A stretch of DNA of 62,055 bases from an uncultured Prevotellaceae bacterium (GTDB lineage Bacteria > Bacteroidota > Bacteroidia > Bacteroidales > Bacteroidaceae): assembly GCA_902790625.1 (NCBI GenBank), contig CADASP010000031.1, forward strand, positions 1 through 62,055. The letters are read 5' to 3'. Both the position numbers and the translations under genes were made by a program. The notes beneath the pieces are model-generated. The model was given only the letters and a program-made list of their open reading frames with translations, was not told where the DNA came from and did not search any database. This document shows, piece by piece, positions 25,075 to 33,233 of the stretch (positions within the stretch are counted from its first letter, which is position 1; each line of letters begins with the position of its first letter).

Positions 25075-26421
25075 ATGGAAAAGAAACGAAACGACATGAG
25101 CCGTCGCGAATTTCTGCGACGCATGGGCTTGGGTGCCGGCTCGGCCATGGCCCTGATGGCACTGGAACCACTGAACGCGCTGGCCGACAAAAAAACGCCC
25201 AAGAAAGATGCCAACAACCGCATGACCTATCGTGTGCAGCACGGCAGCGGCGAGCAAATCTCGCTGTTGGGCTTCGGCATGATGCGTCTGCCCAACAACC
25301 AGGACGAGGTGAACCAGCTGGTGGACTACGCCATCGAGCACGGCGTGAACTACTTCGACACGGCCCCGATGTATATGGGTGGGCAGTCGGAGGTGCTCAT
25401 GGGCAACGCCCTGTCGCGCCACCCCCGCGAGAAATACTTCGTAGCCACCAAGATGTCGAACCAGAACCGCCGTCAGTGGTCGTTCGACGATTCCAAGGCC
25501 ATGTATGAGCGGTCGATGGAGAAGCTGAAGGTAGACCATATCGACTACTACCTGCTGCATGGTATCGGCGGTGGCATGGAATCGCTGAAAGGGCGCTTCC
25601 TCGACAATGGCATCCTCGACTTCCTGCTGAAGGAGCGCGAGGCGGGGCGCATCAAGCACCTCGGCTTCTCCTACCACGGCAACGTGAGCGACTTCGACTG
25701 GCTCCTCGACCATCAGGAGCAGTACCACTGGGATTTCTGCCAGATACAGATGAACTTCCTCGACTGGCGCCACGCCTCGATGCGCGGAGGCCGTCGCAGC
25801 GATGCCGATGCCGAGTACCTCTACGACAAGTGCAACAAGGTGGGCGTGCAATGCGTCGTCATGGAGCCCCTGCGCGGCGGAGCCTTCGGCCGCATGGCAC
25901 AGGAGCTTACCGACCAGATGAAGGCCATCCACCCCGACGACAGCACTGCCCGCTGGGCCTTCCGCTGGGTGGGGTCCTATCCCAACATCCTCACCGTTCT
26001 CAGCGGCATGAACCGCATGGACCATCTGGAGGAGAACGTGAAGACCTTCTCGCCACTCGACCCCTGCACCGAGCAGGAGAACCAGCTGCTGGCCTCCATC
26101 GCCGACCAGATGTCGGGCTTCCCCACCATCCCATGCACCACCTGCGCCTACTGCATGCCCTGCCCCTATGGCGTGAACATCCCGCAGAACTTCGCCTACT
26201 ACAACGAGGCCGTCAACAACCACATCCTGCCCTTGCCCGCCCCCTCGGCAGCCGACTATGCCAGCCACCGCCAGCAGTTTGCCGACGGCTACAAGAAGGC
26301 CCTGGCCGACGAGAAGACCTGGGCCAAGAAGTGCCAAGACTGCGAGGAGTGCCTCTCCAAGTGTCCGCAGCAGATACGCATCCCCAATCAGCTGGCCCGC
26401 ATCGTAGAGACGCTGCGATAG
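25075..26421 (+). CDS. Tat-exported aldo/keto reductase with C-terminal 4Fe-4S domain (copy 2)
   Basis: 448 residues, a paralogue of the preceding gene. Tat signal SRREFLRRMGLGAGSAMALM, cleaved probably near NALADKK. Barrel motifs: NYFDTAPMYMGG, VATKMSNQ, YYLLHGIGGG. C-terminal clusters CTTCAYCMPCP and CQDCEECLSKCP. The pair is separated by 50 nt and both end with the PQQI-type tail of the ferredoxin-like domain. Tandem duplication followed by divergence suggests two related substrates or a heterodimer. Operon tatA-tatC-NapHG-AKR-AKR is inferred from spacing and direction. Confidence 0.85.
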   Translation: MEKKRNDMSRREFLRRMGLGAGSAMALMALEPLNALADKKTPKKDANNRMTYRVQHGSGEQISLLGFGMMRLPNNQDEVNQLVDYAIEHGVNYFDTAPMYMGGQSEVLMGNALSRHPREKYFVATKMSNQNRRQWSFDDSKAMYERSMEKLKVDHIDYYLLHGIGGGMESLKGRFLDNGILDFLLKEREAGRIKHLGFSYHGNVSDFDWLLDHQEQYHWDFCQIQMNFLDWRHASMRGGRRSDADAEYLYDKCNKVGVQCVVMEPLRGGAFGRMAQELTDQMKAIHPDDSTARWAFRWVGSYPNILTVLSGMNRMDHLEENVKTFSPLDPCTEQENQLLASIADQMSGFPTIPCTTCAYCMPCPYGVNIPQNFAYYNEAVNNHILPLPAPSAADYASHRQQFADGYKKALADEKTWAKKCQDCEECLSKCPQQIRIPNQLARIVETLR

Positions 26422-26484
26422 CCGCCCCATGAGTACTGAAAAAAGAAAAATGAGGGCCTAAAAGCGAGATTTTGCTATCTCCGC

Positions 26485-26515
26485 TTTGCAATTTGAACTT
26501 TTCTTCGTATCTTTG
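26485..26515 (+). promoter_or_regulatory. Promoter TTTG-N19-TATCTTTG
   Basis: TTTG at 26485-26488 and TATCTTTG at 26508-26515, 28 nt before the ATG at 26544. Confidence 0.65.
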
Positions 26516-26543
26516 CACCATCTAAGACCAGTTTTTCTTCGAG

Positions 26544-27731
26544 ATGGAAGCTTTTTTCCGCACGCACAGATACTTAGTAGAGCACGTCAACGCTCCAGTC
26601 CGTCGCGTCCTTATGGACGAGATAGACTGGAGCCGTCGTATGATAGGCATCAAGGGCACCCGTGGCATCGGCAAGACCACCTTTCTGCTGCAGTATGCCA
26701 AAGAGAAGTTCGACGTGAACGACCAGCAGTGCCTCTATGTGAACATGAACAATTTCTATTTCCAGGGGCGCGGCATCGCCGACTTTGCGGGCGAGTTCTA
26801 CCACCGTGGCGGGCGTGTGCTGCTCATCGACCAGGTGTTCAAGCAGCCCAACTGGAGTGCCGAACTGCGCAAGTGCTACGACCTGTACCCCGGACTGAAG
26901 ATTGTGTTCACAGGCTCCAGCGTGATGAGGCTGAAAGAGGAGAACCCTGAGCTGAACGGCATCGTAGACTCGTACAACCTGCGCGGTTTCTCCTTCCGAG
27001 AGTTTCTCAACCTGCTCACCGGCAATAATTTCCACCCCTATTCGCTCGAGGAGATTCTGGCCGACCATCCCCGCATTGTGAAGCAGATTCTGCCCCATGT
27101 GTCGCCACGCCGCCATTTCCAGGACTACATCCACCACGGCTTCTACCCCTTCTTCCAGGAGCACCGAAACTACAGTGAGAACCTGCTGAAGACGATGAAC
27201 ATGATGACCGAAGTGGACATCCTGCTCATCAAGCAGATTGAGCTGAAGTATCTGACGAAGATTAAGAAGCTCTTCTACCAGCTGGCCGAGGAAGGCCCCA
27301 AGGCCCCCAACGTTTCGAAGCTGGCCAAGAGCATCGAGACCAGCCGCGCCACGGTGATGAACTACATCAAGTACCTCACCGACGCCCGGCTGCTGAACAT
27401 GATTTATCCCGTGGGCGAAGACTTTCCCAAGAAGCCTACGAAGGTGATGCTGCACAACTCGAACCTGCTCTATGCCATCTACCCCATACACGTGGAGAAG
27501 CAAACGGCCATGGAGACCTTCTTCGTGAACTCGCTGTGGAAAGACCATAAGTTGAATCAGACGGGGCGCGACCAGACGTTCCTCGTCGACGAGCACCTGA
27601 AATTCCGCATCTGCGACGCCACCACCAACAACAAGATGCGCATACAGCCCGACATCATCTACGCCCGCTACAACACCGAGATTGGGCAGGGCAACCAGAT
27701 TCCCCTCTGGCTCTTAGGATTCCTTTATTAG
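26544..27731 (+). CDS. AAA_14/DUF4143-type ATPase
   Basis: 395 residues. Walker A is GTRGIGKTTFLLQ (about 38-50). The Walker B region reads VLLIDQVFKQPNW where the family normally has LDE(V/I)HK, so the catalytic Glu is replaced by Gln. Sensor-1 region IVFTGSSVMRL is normal. The middle has a winged-helix-like part (NVSKLAKSIETSRATVMNYI), and the end resembles the DUF4143 nuclease-like domain without an obvious active site. These ATPases are widespread in Bacteroidales in many paralogues; the role is unclear. The 3' end overlaps rfbD convergently by 18 nt. Confidence 0.8.
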   Translation: MEAFFRTHRYLVEHVNAPVRRVLMDEIDWSRRMIGIKGTRGIGKTTFLLQYAKEKFDVNDQQCLYVNMNNFYFQGRGIADFAGEFYHRGGRVLLIDQVFKQPNWSAELRKCYDLYPGLKIVFTGSSVMRLKEENPELNGIVDSYNLRGFSFREFLNLLTGNNFHPYSLEEILADHPRIVKQILPHVSPRRHFQDYIHHGFYPFFQEHRNYSENLLKTMNMMTEVDILLIKQIELKYLTKIKKLFYQLAEEGPKAPNVSKLAKSIETSRATVMNYIKYLTDARLLNMIYPVGEDFPKKPTKVMLHNSNLLYAIYPIHVEKQTAMETFFVNSLWKDHKLNQTGRDQTFLVDEHLKFRICDATTNNKMRIQPDIIYARYNTEIGQGNQIPLWLLGFLY

Positions 27732-28574
27732 CTGCTCCACACACTCGCGCAGCGACTCTTCCCAATAGGGAATCTCCAATCCGTAAGTTTCTTTTATCAG
27801 CGTCTTGTCGAGCACCGAATAGTGGGGCCTGGCGGCTGGCGTGGGATATTCGGCCGTGTGCAATGGACGCACATGGCAGCCGCTGATGCCCGCCAGGCGA
27901 TGGATGGCCTTGGTGAAGTCGTACCATGAGATGACGCCTTCGTTGGAGAAATGATACACGCCGGGCTTGATGCCCTGCTCGATGGCGGCAAAGATGGCCA
28001 CGGCCAGGTCGCGGGCATAGGTGGGCGTGCCTATCTGGTCGAAGATGACCCCCAGCTCGCTCCGCTCGCGCCCCAAGCGCAGCATCGTCTTCACAAAATT
28101 GTTGCCAAAAGTGCTGTAGAGCCAAGCCGTGCGAATGATCATCGACTGCTGGCACAGCTTCTGCACGTTCAGTTCGCCCACCAGCTTGGTCTTTCCGTAG
28201 ACGCTGTTGGGGCAGGTGTCCTCGTCCTCGGTGTAGGGTGTGCAGTTGGTGCCGTCGAAGACGTAGTCGGTCGATATCTGTATCATCCATCCGCCACGCC
28301 GCCCCATAGCATGGGCCAGATAAGCCGGGGCCTCGGCATTCAGCCGCTGGCACAGCTCCTCGTTCTGCTCGGCCTTGTCAACGGCGGTGTAGGCGGCGCA
28401 GTTCACAATGCCGTCGATGTGCATCTCCTCCACGAAGTCCTCGATGGCGTCCTGGTCGGTGATGTCCAGCTCGGCCACGTCGGTGTTGAAGTATCGGTGG
28501 GCGGGGTGCTCGCGCTCCAGCAGTTGCATCTCGTTGCCCAGTTGGCCGTTGCATCCAGTAATCAGTATGTTCAT
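27714..28574 (-). CDS. rfbD: dTDP-4-dehydrorhamnose reductase
   Basis: 286 residues. N-terminal Rossmann motif ITGCNGQLGNEM for NADPH, then VDKAEQNEELCQRLNAEAPA, STDYVFDGT and the catalytic Tyr/Lys pair in SVYGKTKLVGE. These are the classical RfbD/RmlD marks. The enzyme makes dTDP-L-rhamnose for surface polysaccharide in the cytoplasm. No other rhamnose gene is in the window; the gene upstream on the same strand is of DUF4924 type, 153 nt away. Confidence 0.92.
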   Translation of the reverse strand: MNILITGCNGQLGNEMQLLEREHPAHRYFNTDVAELDITDQDAIEDFVEEMHIDGIVNCAAYTAVDKAEQNEELCQRLNAEAPAYLAHAMGRRGGWMIQISTDYVFDGTNCTPYTEDEDTCPNSVYGKTKLVGELNVQKLCQQSMIIRTAWLYSTFGNNFVKTMLRLGRERSELGVIFDQIGTPTYARDLAVAIFAAIEQGIKPGVYHFSNEGVISWYDFTKAIHRLAGISGCHVRPLHTAEYPTPAARPHYSVLDKTLIKETYGLEIPYWEESLRECVEQLIKES

Positions 28575-28639
28575 GGCTCTTTATTTTATAGATGATAACT
28601 CTGTTTTCCTCTCGATGGTCAGCGCTCTGGAGAACGGAG

Positions 28640-28720
28640 CGCGACTTTCGAAAATTTGGCGTTGACTTTTTGAAATTTGGCGTTGACTTTTTCCAAAAAG
28701 GCGTTGACTTTTTTCCAGCG
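28640..28720 (+). repeat. Three short repeats GGCGTTGACTTTTT
   Basis: Spaced copies of (TTT)GGCGTTGACTTTTT at about 28658, 28680 and 28701 fill the gap between rfbD and the DUF4924-like gene. Similar AAATTTGGCGTTG words occur at 37566. Confidence 0.55.
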
Positions 28721-28727
28721 GTTCCCG

Positions 28728-29270
28728 TCAGTCGAAAAGAGGCTGCTCTTTGTCCTGCTTATAGTAGTCGCTCAGCATGCCCACGAAGTTCGAAATCTCC
28801 TTCACGGCGTGTGCGGTGTCGGGCGAGATGTCCTTCTTCTGCAGCCGCAGCATCATCACGCCATAGAGCAGGTTCAGGCAGGTCTCAATCTCGCCTTCGT
28901 CCTTGTGGGCACCGCGACTGCGCAGCTCCACGATGAAGGGCAGCACCTTGTAGTAGGCCGCATTGTAGAAAGGGAACTTGGGCGATGCCAGCAGTTGCAG
29001 GTGCAGGTCGGTGAGCAGCTGCAGCGTGGCGCGGTTGATTTGCAGATGTCCGTGCTCGCGGCAACCCTCCTCATTCATCATGCGAATCAGGTTGCCATAC
29101 CAGTCGACGAGTTCTTCCTTCTGCTCGTCGGTGTAGTCGAAGCGCTCCACATACTCGCGACGTATGCGCGGCAGCTGACAGCCGAAGGCGCGTATCGTGT
29201 CTTCCACCTGCCACATGTAGAGCAGATACTCGGCAATATTCTTCTTGCGTAGCTCTTGCGAAATATACAT
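28728..29270 (-). CDS. DUF4924 family protein
   Basis: 180 residues from ATG 29268-29270 (MYISQELRKKNIAEYLLYMW). The opening motif, the RAFGCQLPRIRREYVERFDY segment and the all-helical content match the Bacteroidales DUF4924 family, function unknown. No signal peptide. The longer open frame upstream runs through the divergent promoter and is not used. Promoter box at 29279-29286, leaving a very short leader of about 8-9 nt between the box and the start. Confidence 0.75.
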   Translation of the reverse strand: MYISQELRKKNIAEYLLYMWQVEDTIRAFGCQLPRIRREYVERFDYTDEQKEELVDWYGNLIRMMNEEGCREHGHLQINRATLQLLTDLHLQLLASPKFPFYNAAYYKVLPFIVELRSRGAHKDEGEIETCLNLLYGVMMLRLQKKDISPDTAHAVKEISNFVGMLSDYYKQDKEQPLFD

Positions 29271-29278
29271 AGTGGTTG

Positions 29279-29358
29279 CAAAGGTAAGCAAAAGCGTGGA
29301 GAAAACAAAAGAAAATCCGCATTTTCTTTTGCGTTCTGCCCGCTTTTGCTTACCTTTG
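29279..29358. promoter_or_regulatory. Palindromic divergent promoter, two TACCTTTG boxes
   Basis: Minus-strand TACCTTTG at 29279-29286 and plus-strand TACCTTTG at 29351-29358 lie at the ends of an ~82-bp imperfect palindrome (GCAAAGGTAAGCAAAAGCG facing its complement, with a central ATTTTCTTTTG hairpin). It drives the DUF4924 gene and the secreted protein gene in opposite directions. Confidence 0.75.
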
Positions 29359-29379
29359 CGCCCAAATTCCGACACAGCG

Positions 29380-29805
29380 ATGAAAAGAATACTTGCAATG
29401 GCATGCTTGTTGGTGCTGCTGGCCACGGGCATGCAGGGACAACAGGCCGACAGCTCCCCCTTTCGCGCGTATATATATAATAAGGAGTACGGCGTCTACA
29501 TGCGCATCAATTTCTACGAGCAGGATGTCATCATTCCTTGGCAGGACCTGCTGGGGCCATTGCCAGGTTTCCTATCGAAAGACGGCAGCAGCTACTGCTG
29601 GATAGTGACCGAGGCCACCGTAGCCGGGCGCAAGGCTGAGCTGGAGATGGTGAACGACACCGGCAGCGACGACCTGCGCGCCACCCTGGAGCAAAAGGAC
29701 GACAGCACCTACGTGCTGCGACAAGGCAACGGCTCGACCATCAAGGTGCCCAACAACAACAAATGGCAGAAACTGCCCGCCACGCTCGTCTTCAAACGCA
29801 AATAA
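29380..29805 (+). CDS. Small secreted protein, unknown
   Basis: 141 residues from ATG 29380. Signal peptide MKRILAMACLLVLLATGMQG. The mature part is short and beta-rich with no motif I recognise (EYGVYMRINFYEQDVIIPWQ; KVPNNNKWQKLPATLVFKRK). Expressed from the palindromic promoter, 21 nt after the TACCTTTG box. The serS promoter lies immediately downstream. Confidence 0.65.
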   Translation: MKRILAMACLLVLLATGMQGQQADSSPFRAYIYNKEYGVYMRINFYEQDVIIPWQDLLGPLPGFLSKDGSSYCWIVTEATVAGRKAELEMVNDTGSDDLRATLEQKDDSTYVLRQGNGSTIKVPNNNKWQKLPATLVFKRK

Positions 29806-29840
29806 CCGGCAAAAGCGTTGGCCGTTTCGCTAAAAAGCAG

Positions 29841-29848
29841 TAATTTTG
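29841..29848 (+). promoter_or_regulatory. -7 box TAATTTTG of serS
   Basis: Plus-strand TAATTTTG, 39 nt before the serS ATG. Confidence 0.55.
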
Positions 29849-29887
29849 CAGGTCATATCGACAACAACAAATCATCAAATAGCAAGA

Positions 29888-31207
29888 ATGTTAACACTGA
29901 AACTCATCACCGACGACACCGAGCGGGTGGTTCGCGGTTTGGAAAAGAAGCACTTCAAGGGTGCACGCGAGGCCATCGACGAGGTGCTGGCCGTTGACCG
30001 CCAGCGCCGCGAGGCACAGCAACAATTGGACAAGAACTTGAACGAGCAGAAGCAGCAGTCGGGGCAGATAGGCCGACTGATGAAGGAGGGTAAGCGCGAC
30101 GAGGCCGAGCAGGCCAAACAGGCCGTGAGCGCCCTGAAGGAAAGCTCGAAGCAGTTGGAGGAGACCATGAACCAGGCACAGGAGGCGATGACACGTCTGC
30201 TCTGCCAGATTCCCAACATCCCCTACGACGAGGTGCCCGAGGGTGCCGCTGCCGAAGACAACCACGTGGTGAAGAGCAACCTGAAGGAATGTACGGCCGA
30301 CGACACCGTGGGCAACTGGACGGTGAACCCCACGCTGGGCATCGACAACCCGCTGCCCCACTGGGAGCTGGCCAAGAAGTACAACCTCATCGACTTCGAC
30401 CTGGGCGTGAAGATTACGGGCGCTGGATTCCCCGTCTACATCGGCAAAGGTGCCCAGCTGCAGCGCGCACTCATCAACTTCTTCCTCGACGAGGCCCGCG
30501 CCAGCGGCTACACCGAGGTGATGCCGCCCACGGTGGTGAATGCCGCCAGCGGCTACGGCACCGGACAGCTGCCCGACAAGGAGGGACAGATGTACCACTG
30601 CGAGGTGGACGACTTCTACCTCATCCCCACAGCCGAGGTGCCCGTGACGAACATCTACCGCGATGTCATCCTCGACGAGGCCCAGCTACCCATCAAGAAC
30701 TGCGCCTACACCGAGTGCTTCCGCCGCGAGGCCGGCTCGTATGGCAAGGACGTGCGCGGACTGAACCGTCTGCACGAGTTCTCGAAGATTGAGATTGTGC
30801 GCATCGACAAGCCTGAGCACTCGAAGGAGAGCCACAAAGAGATGCTGACCCACGTGGAGGGCCTGCTGCAGAAGCTGGAGCTGCCCTACCGCATCCTGCT
30901 GCTCTGCGGAGGCGACCAAAGCTTCACCTCGGCCATCTGCTACGACTTCGAGGTCTACAGCGAGGCACAAGGACGCTGGCTCGAGGTGTCGAGCGTGAGC
31001 AACTTCGACACCTATCAGGCCAACCGCCTGAAGTGCCGCTATCGCCGCGCCGACACGAAGAAGACGGAACTATGCCACACCCTCAACGGCTCGGCACTCG
31101 CCCTGCCACGCATCGTGGCCGCCCTGTTAGAGAACAACCAGACGCCCGACGGTATCCGCATCCCAAAGGCACTGCAGAAGTACACGGGCTTCGACATCAT
31201 CGACTAA
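29888..31207 (+). CDS. serS: Seryl-tRNA synthetase
   Basis: 439 residues from ATG 29888 (MLTLKLITDDTERVVRGLEK). N-terminal long coiled-coil arm (about 30-110) that grips the tRNA-Ser variable arm. The class II core is complete: motif 1 region QRALINFFLDEARASGYTEV, the TAEVPVTN serine loop, motif 2 FRREAGSYGKDVRGLNRLHE and motif 3 GSALALPRIVAALLENNQ. It charges tRNA-Ser (and tRNA-Sec where present). A strong terminator follows. Confidence 0.96.
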   Translation: MLTLKLITDDTERVVRGLEKKHFKGAREAIDEVLAVDRQRREAQQQLDKNLNEQKQQSGQIGRLMKEGKRDEAEQAKQAVSALKESSKQLEETMNQAQEAMTRLLCQIPNIPYDEVPEGAAAEDNHVVKSNLKECTADDTVGNWTVNPTLGIDNPLPHWELAKKYNLIDFDLGVKITGAGFPVYIGKGAQLQRALINFFLDEARASGYTEVMPPTVVNAASGYGTGQLPDKEGQMYHCEVDDFYLIPTAEVPVTNIYRDVILDEAQLPIKNCAYTECFRREAGSYGKDVRGLNRLHEFSKIEIVRIDKPEHSKESHKEMLTHVEGLLQKLELPYRILLLCGGDQSFTSAICYDFEVYSEAQGRWLEVSSVSNFDTYQANRLKCRYRRADTKKTELCHTLNGSALALPRIVAALLENNQTPDGIRIPKALQKYTGFDIID

Positions 31208-31224
31208 GAAGGCATACACAATAA

Positions 31225-31276
31225 GCAAACACGAATCTCACAGACCAAGCGTCTCGTGAGATTCGTGTTTGCTTTT
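31225..31276 (+). terminator. Rho-independent terminator of serS
   Basis: Perfect 17-bp arms GCAAACACGAATCTCAC (31225-31241) and its complement (31256-31272), 14-nt loop, followed by TTTT. Confidence 0.85.
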
Positions 31277-31282
31277 CACAGG

Positions 31283-31367
31283 TGCCGCGAGCGGGACTCG
31301 AACCCGCACAACCCTTCCGGGTCAAGGGATTTTAAGTCCCTCGTGTCTACCATTCCACCATCGCGGC
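31283..31367 (-). tRNA. tRNA-Leu (UAA anticodon)
   Basis: Read on the minus strand from 31367: acceptor arm GCCGCGA pairs with TCGCGGC, the anticodon arm is GGGACTTAAAATCCC with anticodon TAA, and there is a long type II variable arm and a T-loop GGTTCGAGTCCC. Discriminator base A; the terminal CCA is not fully encoded (CCT follows). A promoter box TATCTTTG lies upstream at 31393-31400. It is convergent with serS. Confidence 0.93.
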
Positions 31368-31392
31368 AGACCAAATGTGCTTTTAGCGGCTG

Positions 31393-31400
31393 CAAAGATA
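31393..31400 (-). promoter_or_regulatory. -7 box TATCTTTG of tRNA-Leu
   Basis: Minus-strand box 25 nt upstream of the mature tRNA 5' end. Confidence 0.6.
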
Positions 31401-31436
31401 AGAAATATTTTGCAGCCAACCAAAGAAAAACATCTT

Positions 31437-31643
31437 TTTCTTTCGTTTTTTCCTCGCTTATTCGTACCTCTGGCTATGCCGAAAGTACTCTCGCTCGAAA
31501 AAATGAAAGAAAATTCTGATTTTCTTTCATTTTTTGCTCGCTTATTCGTACCTCTGGCTATGCCGAAAGTACTCTCGCTCGAAAAAATGAAAGAAAATTT
31601 TGATTTTCTTTCATTTTTTGCTCGCTTATTCGTACCTTTGCAG
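31437..31643 (+). repeat. Tandem 84-bp promoter/hairpin units ahead of the methyltransferase
   Basis: Boxes TACCTCTG (31465-31472), TACCTCTG (31549-31556) and TACCTTTG (31633-31640) are exactly 84 bp apart. Between them are A/T hairpins (ATGAAAGAAAAT facing ATTTTCTTTCAT) and CTCTCGCTCGAAAA / GCTCGCTTATTCG flanks, as at 3334-3655. Only the last box, nearest the gene, keeps the consensus TTTG. Confidence 0.8.
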
Positions 31644-31658
31644 CAAATTCTTATTTTA

Positions 31659-33233
31659 ATGGAACAAAATTTTGAGCTCATTGCCAAAACCTTCATGGGA
31701 CTGGAGCCCGTCCTGGCGAAAGAGCTGACTCAACTGGGGGCCAACGACGTACAAATAGGCAGACGCATGGTGTCGTTTACAGGCGACAAGGAACTGATGT
31801 ACAGAGCTAACTTCCAGTTGCACACGGCTATCAAAATCCTGAAGCCCATCCACCATTTCAAAGCCAGCAGTGCCGACGAAGTCTACGAAGCCATCAAGAA
31901 AATCGACTGGGGCGAGTATCTCTCCGACGACAAGACTTTCGCTGTCGACAGCGTGGTGTTCAGCGAGGATTTCCGCCATTCCAAGTTCGTCAGCTACAAG
32001 GTGAAGGACGCCATCGTCGACCAGCTGCGCGAGCGAACGGGCAAGCGGCCTAACATCAGCGTCACCAACCCCGACTTGCGCCTGCACATCCACATCGCCG
32101 AGGACGACTGCACGCTCTGTCTCGACAGCAGCGGCGAGAGTCTGCACCGCCGAGGCTACCGTCAGGAGAGCGTGGAAGCACCACTCAACGAGGTGCTCGC
32201 CGCCGGCATCATTATGATGACGGGCTGGCAGGGCGACACCGACTTCATCGACCCCATGTGCGGCAGCGGCACTTTGCTCATCGAGGCCGCCCTCATCGCC
32301 CGAAACATGGCCCCCGGCCTCTTCCGAAAGGAATATGCCTTCGAGAAATGGCCCGACTTCGACGCAGAGCTGTTCGACGAGATTTACAACGACGACTCGC
32401 AGGAGCGCGAGTTCAGCCACCACATCTACGGCTACGACGTGGATTTCAAGGCCGTGAACACCGCCCGCAAGAATGTGAAGGCGGCAGGACTCAGCGATTG
32501 CATCACCATCGAGCAGCAGGACTTCAAGGACTTCACCCAGCCGCAGCAGAAAGCCATCATCGTCACCAACCCGCCCTACGGCGAGCGCATCTCCACGCCC
32601 AACCTGCTCGACACCTATCGCATGATTGGCGAGCGGCTGAAGCACCAGTTCACGGGGGGCGACGCATGGATATTGAGCTACCGCGAGGAGTGCTTCGAGC
32701 AAATAGGACTGAAGCCCAGCATCAAGATTCCCCTCTACAACGGCTCACTGGAGTGCGAACTGCGCAAATACCAGATGTTCGACGGCAAGATGAAGGTCTT
32801 CCGCAGCGAGGGAGGCATTGTGAAGACCGACGAGGAGAAGCGCCAGATGGCCGAGAAGCGCCGCTTCAAGAAGGAGCGCGACTTCAAGCAGCGCCTCACC
32901 GAGCAGGAGGAGAACGAAGAAGCCGACATCCGCTCCTTCACCTTCCACCGCCACGAGCTGAAGCCCGATGCCAACACACGCCCACCCCGCACCGACAGAG
33001 AGCCCCGCCTGAGAAAATTCAGCGATTCCAGGGAATCCAGATATTCCGGAGGCTCCGGAAAATCCGGAAAATCTGGATATTCCGGTAATTCGGGAAAATC
33101 CGGGAAGCCCGGAAAACCCAGAGACTCCCGCCCCTTCAAGAACGACAAGCAGAACCGCGGCGGCCATGAGCGCTTCGACCGCCAAGGCGGAGGCAAACGC
33201 AACAACAAACGATTCGACCGCGATGACGATTAA
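31659..33233 (+). CDS. THUMP-domain 23S rRNA N2-guanine methyltransferase (RlmL-type)
   Basis: 524 residues from ATG 31659; the frame extends far upstream but through the tRNA and the promoter repeats. THUMP-type N-terminus (ELIAKTFMGLEPVLAKELTQ). The methyltransferase domain has DFIDPMCGSGTLLIEAALIA and the catalytic NPPYGER at 304-310, as in RlmL/RlmK-type enzymes that modify 23S rRNA. The C-terminal ~75 residues are a low-complexity Gly/Ser/Lys tail (KSGYSGNSGKSGKPGKP) coded by TCCGGAAAA-type DNA repeats, then a basic end. The stop overlaps the peptidase start by 11 nt. Confidence 0.88.
   Translation: MEQNFELIAKTFMGLEPVLAKELTQLGANDVQIGRRMVSFTGDKELMYRANFQLHTAIKILKPIHHFKASSADEVYEAIKKIDWGEYLSDDKTFAVDSVVFSEDFRHSKFVSYKVKDAIVDQLRERTGKRPNISVTNPDLRLHIHIAEDDCTLCLDSSGESLHRRGYRQESVEAPLNEVLAAGIIMMTGWQGDTDFIDPMCGSGTLLIEAALIARNMAPGLFRKEYAFEKWPDFDAELFDEIYNDDSQEREFSHHIYGYDVDFKAVNTARKNVKAAGLSDCITIEQQDFKDFTQPQQKAIIVTNPPYGERISTPNLLDTYRMIGERLKHQFTGGDAWILSYREECFEQIGLKPSIKIPLYNGSLECELRKYQMFDGKMKVFRSEGGIVKTDEEKRQMAEKRRFKKERDFKQRLTEQEENEEADIRSFTFHRHELKPDANTRPPRTDREPRLRKFSDSRESRYSGGSGKSGKSGYSGNSGKSGKPGKPRDSRPFKNDKQNRGGHERFDRQGGGKRNNKRFDRDDD

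Noticed and set aside
31269..31658. N-terminal extension of the methyltransferase frame
   Set aside because: It would run antisense through tRNA-Leu and through the promoter repeats. A standard THUMP start follows at 31659.
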